This document shows, piece after piece, positions 1-8,777 of a stretch of 64,000 nucleotides of DNA. Positions within the stretch are counted from its first letter, which is position 1, and the number at the start of each line of letters is the position of its first letter. Both the position numbers and the translations under genes were made by a program. This DNA is from Chloroflexota bacterium (GTDB taxonomy: Bacteria > Chloroflexota > Anaerolineae > Aggregatilineales > Phototrophicaceae), in assembly GCA_026706455.1 (NCBI GenBank), contig JAPOYS010000148.1, positions 55,330 through 119,329 of the forward strand, in the 5' to 3' direction. Below the pieces are notes generated by a model. It saw only the letters and a list, made by a program, of their open reading frames with translations, ran no database searches and was not told the origin of the DNA.

Positions 1-201
1 CTGAAAATCATGGCGGGGTTCGTCGGTCAAGGCGCCGCCGACGCCGGGCGGGTGGTTGAACGGGACGGCGCATTCGCAATTGGCGCCGGCGACGGATTGT
101 ACTTCCCCACCGAATTGCAGCTGGAAGGCAAGCGCAAGCTCAGCGCAGCGGCTTTCATCAACGGATACGGCGATTTCGTCGGCTCGACCCTCGGCTGCTG
201 A
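1..201 (+). CDS. fmt: Methionyl-tRNA formyltransferase, C-terminal end (partial)
   Basis: Only the last 66 residues lie in the window; the gene runs off the left edge. Fmt formylates initiator Met-tRNA. The readable tail has the pattern of the C-terminal Fmt domain: a GDG turn, then LQLEGKRKLSAAAFINGY, which matches the usual 'LQPxGKKxMSAxxFLNG' segment, and ends a few residues later as in the family. Codon use is like that of neighbouring genes. The stop overlaps the next start by one base (TGATG at 199-203), so the MATE gene is probably translationally coupled to it. I identify it from the tail only. Confidence 0.8.
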   Translation: MKIMAGFVGQGAADAGRVVERDGAFAIGAGDGLYFPTELQLEGKRKLSAAAFINGYGDFVGSTLGC

Positions 202-1592
202 TGCGCGCCACTGGCGAGAAGACACAGCTGGCGCAAAGCCATCCCTATTTGCTGCGCCCAAACCGCACCATACTTACGCTTTCGCTGCCGATTCTTCTTT
301 CGCTCATTGCCGAGCCAGTGACCGCGCTGGTCGATACCGCTTTTGTTGCGCGCCTGGGGGCGATACCGCTGGCGGCGCTCGGCGTCGGCGCTGGCGCGCT
401 GTCATCGGTGCTCTGGATCTTCAACTTTCTGGGCATCGCAACGCAGACGGAGGTGGCGCAGACCTTCGGCCGTGACGATGATGAAGGCGCCCGCAAGGCG
501 GTCAGCCTGGCATTTGCGATTGGCGCGGCGCTCAGCCTGCTGCTAACCGGTCTGATGATGGCGAGCGCTTCCGCCGTCGCCCGCGTCTTGGGGGCGGAAG
601 GCGCAGTGCTCGCAATGGCGACCGCCTATATTCGGGCGCGGTTGCTGGGCGCGCCAGCGGTGATGCTCGTCTTTGTAGGTTTCGGCGCGCTGCGCGGCAA
701 ACAGGATATGAAGACGCCGCTGTGGATCGCCTTGGGCATCAACTTTGCCAATGGTTTGCTGGACTACCTGTTCATCTTTGGCTGGGGCGCTTTGCCGGCG
801 CTGGGTGTGGCGGGCGCGGGCTTGGCCAGCTCGCTGGCGCAGTGGCTCGGAGCGCTTTGGATGCTGCGCGCAGTCGGGCGCCGCGTCGGTCTAAGCCGCC
901 ATATCAGCTTGCGTGATGGCTTCCGTCTGCTGCGCGTAGGGCGGGACCTCTTCATCCGCTCGGCTTCTCTGACCTTCTTTGTGCTTTTCGCCACGCGCGT
1001 GGCCACGCAAATGGGGGCGGAAGCGGGCGCCGCTCACCAGGTCATTCGACAAGTCTGGTTTTTCACCGCCTTGATATCCGAGTCGCTGGCGACGACGGCG
1101 CAAAGCCTGGTCGGTTACTTCTTTGGCGCGGGTCGCCGGGAATATGCCAAGCGCGTAGCCATATCGACGACGATCTTTAGCCTTGGGGCCGGCTTCGTCA
1201 TGCTGGGCGGCACGTTGGCCGCGACACCGATTGTACGCTCGGCGCTCGTGCCAAGCGACGCGCTGATCGCCTTTCAAGCCGCCTGGATCATCGCAGCCCT
1301 TTCGCAGCCCCTTAGCGCGCTTGCCTTCGTCACCGATGGCATTCATTGGGGCACAAGCGATTATCGGTTTCTGCGCAACGCGATGCTGACGGCGACGGCT
1401 GGCGGCCTCTTGGGGTTGCAAATTGTCGCCAGCGATGAGGCCGGCGCTTTGGCTGGCGTCTGGCTGATGACAGTTCTTTGGATCGCCATTCGCGCGATCT
1501 TCGGCTTTGCTCGTCTCTATCCTGGCATCGGCGCCAGCCCCTTTCGCAGCGGCGTCGCCAGCGCCGGCGCGCTGCCAAAGCCAGCTCCCTAA
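201..1592 (+). CDS. MATE family multidrug/cation exporter (DinF-like)
   Basis: A 463-residue membrane protein with about 12 hydrophobic segments, the length normal for MATE transporters, which export cationic compounds using Na+ or H+ gradients. The first helix region (SLPILLSLIAEPVTALVDTA) and the ALRGKQDMKTPL segment near residue 160 resemble the DinF branch. The start ATG overlaps the fmt stop (TGATG) and has no clear ribosome binding site of its own, which fits coupling. The substrate cannot be read from sequence. Confidence 0.88.
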   Translation: MRATGEKTQLAQSHPYLLRPNRTILTLSLPILLSLIAEPVTALVDTAFVARLGAIPLAALGVGAGALSSVLWIFNFLGIATQTEVAQTFGRDDDEGARKAVSLAFAIGAALSLLLTGLMMASASAVARVLGAEGAVLAMATAYIRARLLGAPAVMLVFVGFGALRGKQDMKTPLWIALGINFANGLLDYLFIFGWGALPALGVAGAGLASSLAQWLGALWMLRAVGRRVGLSRHISLRDGFRLLRVGRDLFIRSASLTFFVLFATRVATQMGAEAGAAHQVIRQVWFFTALISESLATTAQSLVGYFFGAGRREYAKRVAISTTIFSLGAGFVMLGGTLAATPIVRSALVPSDALIAFQAAWIIAALSQPLSALAFVTDGIHWGTSDYRFLRNAMLTATAGGLLGLQIVASDEAGALAGVWLMTVLWIAIRAIFGFARLYPGIGASPFRSGVASAGALPKPAP

Positions 1593-1714
1593 CGCAACTA
1601 TCGGCGCGCCCGCGCGTATACTATGGTGCGAGGATGTTGCGGTCGGCAATGCCCCGCATGCTGTCAAAGCGACAAATGCACTGGCTCAGTGAGTCAAAGG
1701 GGAAGCGCGACTCG

Positions 1715-1960
1715 ATGAACTTCAAGGCTAGCAAACGGCTATATCGTTCACGCAAGGATCGACAGATTGCCGGCGTCTGCGGCGGGGTCGGCGATTATCT
1801 CGGGATTGATGCCACGATCGTGCGCTTGCTCTGGGTGATCCTCTCTATAGCCGGGGGACCCGGCCTATTGCTCTACCTGATAATGGCCGTGGTCGTGCCG
1901 GAAGAGCCGGAGCACATTCAGGCTACAGCCGAGAAAAGCAAGCGCGAGACCACGATGTAA
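1715..1960 (+). CDS. PspC-domain small membrane protein
   Basis: An 81-residue protein with the PspC signature: basic N-terminus, RQIAGVCGGVGDYLGID, then a hydrophobic helix (about residues 37-62) ending in VVVPEEPE. PspC proteins are inner-membrane partners in phage-shock or envelope-stress responses; stand-alone short copies are common in Gram-positives and Chloroflexi and their role is often unknown. I chose the ATG at 1715 because AAAGGGGAAG lies about 10 bases upstream; an in-frame ATG at 1676 would add 13 residues. No other psp gene is nearby. Confidence 0.82.
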   Translation: MNFKASKRLYRSRKDRQIAGVCGGVGDYLGIDATIVRLLWVILSIAGGPGLLLYLIMAVVVPEEPEHIQATAEKSKRETTM

Positions 1961-2049
1961 TTGGCCCCCTGTTTGAATTGCGCCCGGCTGGCTGTCGTTG
2001 GCTGGGGCAGGGGGAGCATCCCCGCTCGCGCGGATGCAATCGTTCCGGC

Positions 2050-3036
2050 TTACAGCAAATCCTTGATGGCTTCGCGCTCCGCCAGCAACTCGGCTTCGGT
2101 GGCTTTGATCTTCGCGCGCGCGTAGGCGCTCAACTCGAGATCTTCGACAACTGCAATCTCCCCGTTCTTCTCAGTCCGAAGCGGGAAAGAAAAGACGAGA
2201 CCATCCGCTACGCCGTAGGGATTGCCGTCGCTGGCAACGGCGGCGCTGTACCAGTCGCGGCTCGGCGTCGGACTGATGAGGCTGCGGATCGTATCCAAGG
2301 CGGCGTTGGCGGCGCTGGCGGCCGAGCTCTTGCCGCGGGCGTCGATCACGGCCGCGCCACGCTCTTGCACCGTGCGCATGAATTCGCCTTCCAGCCAGTT
2401 GCGATCGTCAATGACATCTTCCGCAGATCTGTTGTTGATGAGCGTATGTTCAAAATTGGGGAATTGCGTGGAACTGTGATTGCCCCAGATGGCGACACGG
2501 CTGACTTCGCTGGTTTGCACGCCCGCCCTCAGAGCCAACTGGGCGCGCGCGCGATTCTCGTCCAGGCGCGTCATGGCGAAGAAGCGATCGCCCGGAATAT
2601 CAGGCGCATTGGCTTTGACCATCAGGCAGTTTGAGTTGCAGGGGTTGGCGACTGCGAGCACGCGAATATCGCCGGCGGCATGTTCGTTTATGGCGCGGCC
2701 CTGTTCGACGAAGATTGGTCCGTTGGCGGCGATCAGGTCGCTGCGCGCCATGCCCGGTCCGCGTGGCAAGCCGCCCACCAGAATCGCCCAATTGGCATTC
2801 TTGAAGGCGACATTTGGATCGTCGGAGATCGTAATCTCGCGCAGCAGCGCTTGGGCGCTGTCCTCTAATTCCATGACGACGCCGCGCAGCGCGTCCATAG
2901 CCGGCGGGATTTCCAGAATCTGCAAGGCGACCGGTTGATCCGCGCCGAAGACTTCGCCGTTGCCGATGCGAAAGAGCAGGCTGTAGGCGATCTGGCCAGC
3001 GCCGCCCGTGATGGCTACACGAATGGGTTCAAGCAT
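2050..3036 (-). CDS. mdh: Malate dehydrogenase (NAD-dependent, cytosolic type)
   Basis: Interconverts malate and oxaloacetate in the TCA cycle. The protein is 328 residues, the family length. The Rossmann start is VAITGGAGQIAYSLLFRIG (residues 7-25), followed by the ILEIPPAMDALRGVVMELED block, the loop GGLPRGPGMARSDLI, and the catalytic histidine in IWGNHSSTQFPN. These motifs belong to the type-2 MDH group rather than to lactate-like MDHs. An AAAGGAT element lies upstream of the ATG. It stands alone, converging with the PspC gene and followed upstream by a histidine phosphatase gene in the same direction. Confidence 0.95.
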   Translation of the reverse strand: MLEPIRVAITGGAGQIAYSLLFRIGNGEVFGADQPVALQILEIPPAMDALRGVVMELEDSAQALLREITISDDPNVAFKNANWAILVGGLPRGPGMARSDLIAANGPIFVEQGRAINEHAAGDIRVLAVANPCNSNCLMVKANAPDIPGDRFFAMTRLDENRARAQLALRAGVQTSEVSRVAIWGNHSSTQFPNFEHTLINNRSAEDVIDDRNWLEGEFMRTVQERGAAVIDARGKSSAASAANAALDTIRSLISPTPSRDWYSAAVASDGNPYGVADGLVFSFPLRTEKNGEIAVVEDLELSAYARAKIKATEAELLAEREAIKDLL

Positions 3037-3111
3037 GCGATCCGATCCTTTCGAGAATCATAGCTGAATTATCGGCGCGATTTTACTGGAATCGATAGCC
3101 TTTATCAGCGG

Positions 3112-3723
3112 CTATCCTGGCTGTTCCGCTTCCTGCGGCGTCTCGGCGAAGGCGCTGATCTCCCATATATCCTGGAAGCGGCGCAGCGTCGTAATCGAGC
3201 AGTTCTTCATTCGCTTGTCGGGCAGCTGCGCGAACATCGACGCCAGCAGAATCATCATGGCTGAGCTGTGCCCGACAACGGCGACCGCGTTGTAACTCTT
3301 GGCATTGACGATGTCGCCCCAAGCCGCCGCCATTCGCCGCTGCACATCGACGCGCGATTCGCCGCCCGGCACGCGGTAGGCTCGATAACCGGCTTCCCAT
3401 TTTCGATAGGCTTCGGGAAATCGTGTCTTGACCTCGGCAAAGGTATGCCCCTCAAAATCTCCGAAGGCGATTTCCGCAAGGCGTTCATCCTCGCGCACTT
3501 CTTGCTCCAGCGTCTCCCCGATAATCTGCGCCGTTTCTAAAGCGCGCGGACGCGGACTAGCATAAATCGCATCAATCGGGACCGACCTGAGGTAACGCGC
3601 GAGCGCCCGCGATTGCTGACGACCCTCATTGTCCAGCGGCACGGGCAGCGCCCCTTGCAGCCGGCGCTCTTGATTAAATTTTGTTCGGCCATGGCGTATG
3701 AACAGCACCGTGTGTACGCTCAT
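3112..3723 (-). CDS. Histidine phosphatase family protein (phosphoglycerate mutase-like)
   Basis: A 203-residue member of the histidine phosphatase superfamily. The phosphohistidine motif RHG is at residues 10-12 (LFIRHGRTKFNQERRLQG), the acid-containing segment is ASPRPRALETAQII, and the second catalytic histidine is in VVGHSSAMM. This branch includes cofactor-dependent phosphoglycerate mutase relatives, CobC-type phosphatases and broad sugar-phosphate phosphatases; the substrate cannot be told from sequence. It is transcribed towards mdh with about 75 bases between them. Confidence 0.85.
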   Translation of the reverse strand: MSVHTVLFIRHGRTKFNQERRLQGALPVPLDNEGRQQSRALARYLRSVPIDAIYASPRPRALETAQIIGETLEQEVREDERLAEIAFGDFEGHTFAEVKTRFPEAYRKWEAGYRAYRVPGGESRVDVQRRMAAAWGDIVNAKSYNAVAVVGHSSAMMILLASMFAQLPDKRMKNCSITTLRRFQDIWEISAFAETPQEAEQPG

Positions 3724-3809
3724 TGCATCCTCTCAACCTTGACGGATTCGGTCGCTGCGTGCAAAATCAGGCGGGTGGACGAGTGTATCATATAAAAGGC
3801 AGCAACCTA

Positions 3810-4091
3810 GTGGCAGACGAACAGGGTGGTGGAGCGGCGCGGCCGAGCAAGTTGACGCGGTACTGTCTGGCGATGGTTGGCGGCGCCGGCATGACCTTGA
3901 TGATGCTTGGCGCGAGCCTTGGGGTAATCTACGGATCTGCGTTGGATGCGGCGACGACGCACTCACTGGGCCTGCTGCTCCTCGTCGGCTTTTTGCTGCT
4001 GGCGCTCGCGATTGGCTTCTGGCTGGGCTGGGCGCGCCCCTTCGAACGCTTTGACGATATCAACGTCCCGGCCGAACCAGAGCGCCATTAG
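3810..4091 (+). CDS. Small two-helix membrane protein, unknown function
   Basis: I do not recognise the family. From the GTG at 3810 the product is 93 residues: a polar start (VADEQGGGAARPSKLTRY), two hydrophobic segments (LAMVGGAGMTLMMLGASLGV and LGLLLLVGFLLLALAIGFWL), and an acidic tail. I chose the GTG because AAAAGG lies about 10 bases upstream; a TTG at 3723 in the same frame would overlap the divergent phosphatase start. It is followed 9 bases later by the next gene and then era, so it may be the first gene of a small operon. Confidence 0.6.
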   Translation: MADEQGGGAARPSKLTRYCLAMVGGAGMTLMMLGASLGVIYGSALDAATTHSLGLLLLVGFLLLALAIGFWLGWARPFERFDDINVPAEPERH

Positions 4092-4100
4092 TCTTCCGAA

Positions 4101-4604
4101 ATGAAGCGCAAATCCATGATTGATCGTCAACCGATTTCTGATCAGGTTGAGGGTTTCGTTACCGCGATTGGCGGGCGCGCTCTGCTATCCGCCGTTGCGT
4201 TGGATGAAGGCGAACTGACAGCGCGGGGCGCGCTAACGCTTCGCTATGGCATCACCTTTTTGGGCAAGCCGCATCTATCCATCGTGCCCAGTCTTGTGGT
4301 CGCTGATTATGGTGAATTGCTCAAGGGCGAAGAAGCTTGGGAATTCTTGATGACGAGCGCTCACCTCTATCCGCGCGCTGATGTCTGCGGCTTCCGCAGT
4401 GATGGCGCCGACGAGATGACAGCCGTCAAACAGTTGGATTTCGACGCTCCCTACGATGTCTTCGTATATCGAGACAGTCAAGGTCATCAGCCGCTGGCGA
4501 AGCTGGCTGGCTTGATAGCCGCTGAGGGCGCTTCGTATCCAGAACGTCTGCTGAGGCATCTTCCGCGCTACGAAAGCTTGAACGCCTGGCGGCGGATTGC
4601 ATGA
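4101..4604 (+). CDS. Conserved-looking hypothetical protein upstream of era
   Basis: A 167-residue soluble protein that I cannot assign to a family. It is a mix of alternating hydrophobic and charged segments with no membrane helix or obvious catalytic motif. Its stop overlaps the era start (ATGA at 4601-4604), which argues that it is a translated gene co-expressed with era. The start could be the ATG at 4101 or the one at 4116; neither has a strong ribosome binding site. Confidence 0.65.
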   Translation: MKRKSMIDRQPISDQVEGFVTAIGGRALLSAVALDEGELTARGALTLRYGITFLGKPHLSIVPSLVVADYGELLKGEEAWEFLMTSAHLYPRADVCGFRSDGADEMTAVKQLDFDAPYDVFVYRDSQGHQPLAKLAGLIAAEGASYPERLLRHLPRYESLNAWRRIA

Positions 4605-5539
4605 GCGAGTTGGATTCAATATTCAACGATGATTGGGGCGCCGATCATCGCTCGGGTTTGGTCGCCGTGGTCGGGAAGCCCAATGTTGGCAAGTCGACGC
4701 TGATCAACGCGATCATTGGCCAGAAGATCGCCATCGTCAGCGCCAAGCCGCAAACGACGCGGCAGCGCCAGTTGGGCATCTACACCAGCCCCGAGGCGCA
4801 GATGCTGTTTATCGACACGCCGGGGATTCACCAGCCCAAGACCCGTCTGGGACATTACATGATCGGCGTGGCGCACGACGCCTTGAAAGATGCCGATGTC
4901 ATACTGTGGATACTGGACGCCTCCGAGCCGCCGACGGAGGACGATCGCAATATCGCGCGGCTGCTGGCTCAGATTACGCCGAAGACGCCGAGGGTCCTGG
5001 CTCTGAACAAGATTGACCTGGTTGCCTCTCAGCCCGGGTTGGACGCATTTCTGTCGCTGTGCGGGCGCCAGCGCGCGCTGCTCACCAGCGCCAAAGAAGG
5101 GCGCGGCCTGTCGGACTTGCTGAACTGCCTGATCTCGCTTATGCCGCTGGGGCCGCGCTACTATCCGGCCGATCAACTGAGCGAGACCAATCTTCGCTTC
5201 ATGGCGGCCGAGATCATTCGCGAGCAGATCATTGAGTTGACGAGCGACGAGATACCGCATTCCGTCGCTGTGCTCATCAATCGATTTCGCGAAAGACCGG
5301 ATATCACTCATATCGAGGCGTTCATATATGTCGAGCGCGGCTCGCAAAAGGGCATTATCATCGGCAAGCGCGGGAGCATGATCAAGCAGATAGGCGTAGC
5401 GGCGCGCGCCCAACTGCAGGAATTGCTGGACACGCAGGTGCATTTGGAGACGCGCGTGAAAGTGCAGAAGAACTGGCGCAGCAATGAAGAATTCATGCGG
5501 CGAGCGGGTTACCGAAGCCCGAAACGAGGCCGCAGCTAG
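4601..5539 (+). CDS. era: GTPase Era
   Basis: An essential GTPase that binds the 3' end of 16S rRNA during 30S assembly. The 312-residue protein has G1 GKPNVGKST (residues 25-33), G3 DTPG (72-75) and G4 NKID (136-139), and a C-terminal KH domain with the loop IIIGKRGSMIKQIG. Length and domain order are as expected, with a short acidic N-terminal extension. The start overlaps the upstream unknown gene. The 3' end overlaps the convergent ribF stop by four bases. Confidence 0.96.
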   Translation: MSELDSIFNDDWGADHRSGLVAVVGKPNVGKSTLINAIIGQKIAIVSAKPQTTRQRQLGIYTSPEAQMLFIDTPGIHQPKTRLGHYMIGVAHDALKDADVILWILDASEPPTEDDRNIARLLAQITPKTPRVLALNKIDLVASQPGLDAFLSLCGRQRALLTSAKEGRGLSDLLNCLISLMPLGPRYYPADQLSETNLRFMAAEIIREQIIELTSDEIPHSVAVLINRFRERPDITHIEAFIYVERGSQKGIIIGKRGSMIKQIGVAARAQLQELLDTQVHLETRVKVQKNWRSNEEFMRRAGYRSPKRGRS

Positions 5540-6474
5540 CCGGCGCCTTCTGGTTGCAGACTGCGCCGCGTCGCCTCGATATCGGTTTGAATCTGCTCCC
5601 TTAGTTCTGCCAGTCCGCTGAATTTTCGCTCCGCGCGCAGGCGTTTCTCGAATCGCAGCTCCATTCTTTCCCCATAGATTTCACGATCAAAGTCCAGCAA
5701 ATGCGCCTCGATCGTGAGCTGGTCGCCGGCGAAAGTAGGGCGCCTGCCGATATTGGTCGCCGCCCGAAAGGACTCGCTGCCGAGACGCGCCCAAGTCGCG
5801 TAGACGCCATGCGCCGGGATGATCTGCTCGCGCCAGACCTTGAGATTTGCCGTCGGCGCGCCGATGGTCCGCCCGCGCTGTTCGCCGCGAACCACCTGGC
5901 CTTCCATGGCGAATGCCCGCCCCAGCATCGCCTTTGCCGCTTGCATATTGCCCTTGCGGATGTGGTCCCGAATGCGCGAGCTACGGATCAACTGCCCGCT
6001 GGATTCAGCCGCGATTAGCTCCATCGCAGTCACGCGGAAGCCGCGCTTTTCGCCTTGCGCCCGCAAGTATTTGATATCGCCTTCACGCTCGAAGCCCAGC
6101 GCGAAATCTTCGCCGACCCACAACTCTCTTATCCGCAGACGGTCAACGAGTTCATCAATGAAGGCCGCGGCCCGCTGCTTGCGCGTCTCATCCGTAAACG
6201 GATGGGTAATCACGGTGTCCAGGCCATGACGAAGCAGCAATTCGGCGCGCCGCTCGGGCGTCGTCAGATAATAGCGCTTCGTGACTTGCTCAAGAACCGT
6301 GTCGGGATGCGGATAAAATGTGAGCGCGACTGACCGCCGGTTCGAGGCGCGCGCCTGTGTGACCAGACGCTGAATCAACTGCTGGTGGCCCAGATGCACG
6401 CCGTCGAAAACGCCGATGGTCAGAATCGATTCGGCATCGAGATTGGCCTCGCTCAAATTGCGCAAGTGGGTCAT
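5536..6474 (-). CDS. ribF: Bifunctional riboflavin kinase/FAD synthetase
   Basis: Makes FMN from riboflavin and then FAD. The N-terminal adenylyltransferase domain shows IGVFDGVHLGHQQLI; the later segment of that domain has SSRIRDHIRKGN. The C-terminal flavokinase domain starts near residue 185 with GRTIGAPTANLKV. The length of 312 is the family norm. It is the last gene of the nusA-to-ribF operon, 36 bases after truB, and its stop overlaps that of convergent era. Confidence 0.95.
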   Translation of the reverse strand: MTHLRNLSEANLDAESILTIGVFDGVHLGHQQLIQRLVTQARASNRRSVALTFYPHPDTVLEQVTKRYYLTTPERRAELLLRHGLDTVITHPFTDETRKQRAAAFIDELVDRLRIRELWVGEDFALGFEREGDIKYLRAQGEKRGFRVTAMELIAAESSGQLIRSSRIRDHIRKGNMQAAKAMLGRAFAMEGQVVRGEQRGRTIGAPTANLKVWREQIIPAHGVYATWARLGSESFRAATNIGRRPTFAGDQLTIEAHLLDFDREIYGERMELRFEKRLRAERKFSGLAELREQIQTDIEATRRSLQPEGAG

Positions 6475-6510
6475 CGTCAGCGCTCGCAGAATCGCCTCGC
6501 AGCCATTTTA

Positions 6511-7413
6511 TCAGGACTGGCGGGAGAATACCTTGCGCGGTTTCCAGCGTTGACCGTGCGCTTCCAGAATCGCGACCAGCTGTCGATCCGCGTCAAAGGC
6601 GAAGACGAGGCGCTCGTCGGTATCCGTCTTTCGTTCGATGAAGCGGCCCTGGCGCAAGCGCGCCGCATCGTCAGCCTCCAGTATTGTGCGGGGAAATTGG
6701 CTGAGCGCGTCATAAGGCGGCACGATGCCTCCCAGCCAATCGTCGCCGCCCGCAGTGATTGCATCCAGGGCGAGGCTGTCCTCAAGCTTGAACAGGCCGC
6801 TGGCTGTGCGTGTCAGGCTCTTCAAATAGCCGCCAACGCCAAGAGCCGCGCCCATGTCATTGGCGATGCTGCGGATGTAGGTCCCAGCGCCGCATTCAAT
6901 TTCCAAATCGGCCACCGGCTGGCGCCAAGCCAGAAGCTTGATCGCGTGTATTGTGACCCGGCGCGGCTCTCGCTCGATCGTCCGCCCTTGCCGCGCCAGC
7001 TCGTAGAGCTTGCGGCCGCCGACTTTGATCGCGCTGTGCATTGGCGGGACCTGCTCAATCTCGCCAATGAAGTCCTGCATAACGCGCTGCGCATCGGCGC
7101 GTTGAATATGATCGGCGCTCTTGCGTTCGAGGAATTCGCCGGCTGCGTCGTAGGTTGTGGTGGCGGCGCCGAATTCAATCGTGGCGCGGTAGACCTTTCG
7201 CCCGCGCATGACGTATTCGCTGAGGCGTGTCGCGGCGCCAAGACAGATGACCAGCACGCCATCAGCCAGCGGATCGAGTGTGCCGGCGTGCCCAACTTTT
7301 GTTGATCCAGCGAGCGATCGGCAGCGGCGCCGCACCTGAGCCACAACGTCATGACTGGTCAGATTCAAAGGCTTGTTGACGTTCAGGAAGCCGACGGGCT
7401 GGGTTTCAGGCAA
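6511..7413 (-). CDS. truB: tRNA pseudouridine(55) synthase
   Basis: Makes pseudouridine 55 in the T-loop of tRNAs. The catalytic aspartate is D47 in VGHAGTLDPLADGVL. The start NVNKPLNLTSHDVV and the later KVYRATIEFG and GAGTYIRSIA segments are TruB hallmarks. The length of 300 is normal. The start overlaps the end of nrnA by eight bases, so the genes are co-transcribed. The nrnA-truB-ribF order after rbfA is a common bacterial arrangement. Confidence 0.95.
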   Translation of the reverse strand: MPETQPVGFLNVNKPLNLTSHDVVAQVRRRCRSLAGSTKVGHAGTLDPLADGVLVICLGAATRLSEYVMRGRKVYRATIEFGAATTTYDAAGEFLERKSADHIQRADAQRVMQDFIGEIEQVPPMHSAIKVGGRKLYELARQGRTIEREPRRVTIHAIKLLAWRQPVADLEIECGAGTYIRSIANDMGAALGVGGYLKSLTRTASGLFKLEDSLALDAITAGGDDWLGGIVPPYDALSQFPRTILEADDAARLRQGRFIERKTDTDERLVFAFDADRQLVAILEAHGQRWKPRKVFSRQS

Positions 7414-8416
7414 GCGAGGCAGCCCCTTCCGCGATTGCCCGATGCGCTAGCGGCAGCACGGCCGTCTGCGCTTGCTGCAAGCTGCCGTCCAGCGTGCAGC
7501 CGGAGGCCAAGGTGTGACCGCCGCCGCCGAGTTGATAAGCCAGGCTGGCGACATCGTAGCCAGGCTTCGCCCGAAAGCCGATCTCAACCTTATTGTCCGG
7601 CAGCTCTTTAAATACCACCGAAACTTTAGCCTGGTCCACAGTTATCAGGTAACTGACTAAGCCGCCGTCGCCGGTTGTTGCCAAGCCGGCTTGGCGCAGA
7701 TCTCGCTGCCGAATCGTCGCGTAAATCAGGCCGCGTTTCAGCCGTACGGACGGGAGCGCCAGTTTCCAGAGCGCCACTTCGGCGAACGAGCGTCGATTGA
7801 GCGTTTGCGCCATGATGACCGGCAGCGGCGCGCCTTTGCTCATTAGCGTTTGCGCAATCTCAAGCGTGCGGCTGTTGGTGGCGCTGATGCGGAACCCTTG
7901 CGTATCGGTAACCAAGCCGGTAAGCAAGGCGAAGGCGGGGTCCGGCGACAGATCGGCTCCAATATAGTCGATGAAGTCGTAGACGATTTCGACCGCGGCG
8001 ACCGCTTCGGGGACAATCAGATGAATGTCGCCGAAGCGCGTATTCGTCGGGTGGTGATCCAGATTGATGACCGTTGAGGAATTCGCCATGCCATAGGCGC
8101 CGACCTGGCCGATTCGCTCAAGATCGCTGGAATCCAAGCTGATCATAAGATCGTAATGACCCGAGTCCAGTTGGGGCAGGACAGTGTCGCTTTGAGGAAT
8201 GAAGCGCAGATCAGGCGGGACGCCATCATCGATCGCTAGGGTGACGGCTTTCCCGGCTTCGCGCAACGGTCCGGCCAAGCCTAAGAGGGATCCAACCGCG
8301 TCGCCATCGGGCGCGATGTGAGAAACTAGCAGCACCGTCTCGGCGGCTTCGACGGCTTCGCGCGCCGTTTGCCACGCAGGCTCAGCTTGCCGCGTTGTCT
8401 TCACTGCGCTCATCAT
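7406..8416 (-). CDS. nrnA: DHH-family oligoribonuclease/pAp phosphatase NrnA
   Basis: Degrades short oligoribonucleotides and 3'-phosphoadenosine-5'-phosphate. About 336 residues. The N-terminal DHH domain has VSHIAPDGDAVGSLLGL and the namesake LDHHPTN, and the C-terminal DHHA1 domain ends with GGGGHTLASGCTL. I set the start at the first ATG of a double ATG (8416), because the family start motif follows soon after; a longer form beginning at 8539 would be fully embedded in rbfA. Even so the gene overlaps rbfA by 35 bases. It lies in the translation/RNA operon. Confidence 0.85.
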   Translation of the reverse strand: MMSAVKTTRQAEPAWQTAREAVEAAETVLLVSHIAPDGDAVGSLLGLAGPLREAGKAVTLAIDDGVPPDLRFIPQSDTVLPQLDSGHYDLMISLDSSDLERIGQVGAYGMANSSTVINLDHHPTNTRFGDIHLIVPEAVAAVEIVYDFIDYIGADLSPDPAFALLTGLVTDTQGFRISATNSRTLEIAQTLMSKGAPLPVIMAQTLNRRSFAEVALWKLALPSVRLKRGLIYATIRQRDLRQAGLATTGDGGLVSYLITVDQAKVSVVFKELPDNKVEIGFRAKPGYDVASLAYQLGGGGHTLASGCTLDGSLQQAQTAVLPLAHRAIAEGAASLA

Positions 8417-8768
8417 TTCCAGCTTCGGCCGGGATATCGAGCTTGGAAAGGATACCGTGTATGTGATCGGCCTGCGCCAGAGCGCTGTCCCAATAGAAGT
8501 GAAGCTCCGGCGTGTTGCGCAGGCGTACGCGTTTGCCAACCTCGCGGCGCAAGAAACCGCCGGCGCGTCTCAAGCCCTGCATCACTTCCGGCTGGCGGCC
8601 CTCGTCGCCCAGCGCGCTGACGTAGACTTTGGCGACCATTAGCTCGGGATCGAGGCTGACTTCCGTCACGGTGATATCTTGCAAGCGCGGGTCCGCGATT
8701 TCCGTCAGCAGCAGTTGGCTGAGAATCAAGTGAACCCGCTCGCTCATGCGTTCGCGCTTGATCGACAT
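8382..8768 (-). CDS. rbfA: 30S ribosome-binding factor A
   Basis: A 128-residue 30S maturation factor. It begins with RMSERVHLILSQLLLTEI, continues with VSLDPELMVAKVYVSALGD, and has RLRNTPELHFYWD near residue 85, the normal RbfA pattern. It lies 9 bases downstream of infB and overlaps nrnA, consistent with the common infB-rbfA pairing. Confidence 0.93.
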   Translation of the reverse strand: MSIKRERMSERVHLILSQLLLTEIADPRLQDITVTEVSLDPELMVAKVYVSALGDEGRQPEVMQGLRRAGGFLRREVGKRVRLRNTPELHFYWDSALAQADHIHGILSKLDIPAEAGNDERSEDNAAS

Positions 8769-8777
8769 GCGGCCGGC

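Noticed and set aside
27-242. Minus-strand reading frames opposite the left edge
   Set aside because: The plus frame matches the Fmt C-terminal pattern and its stop overlaps the MATE start, so the opposite frames are shadows.
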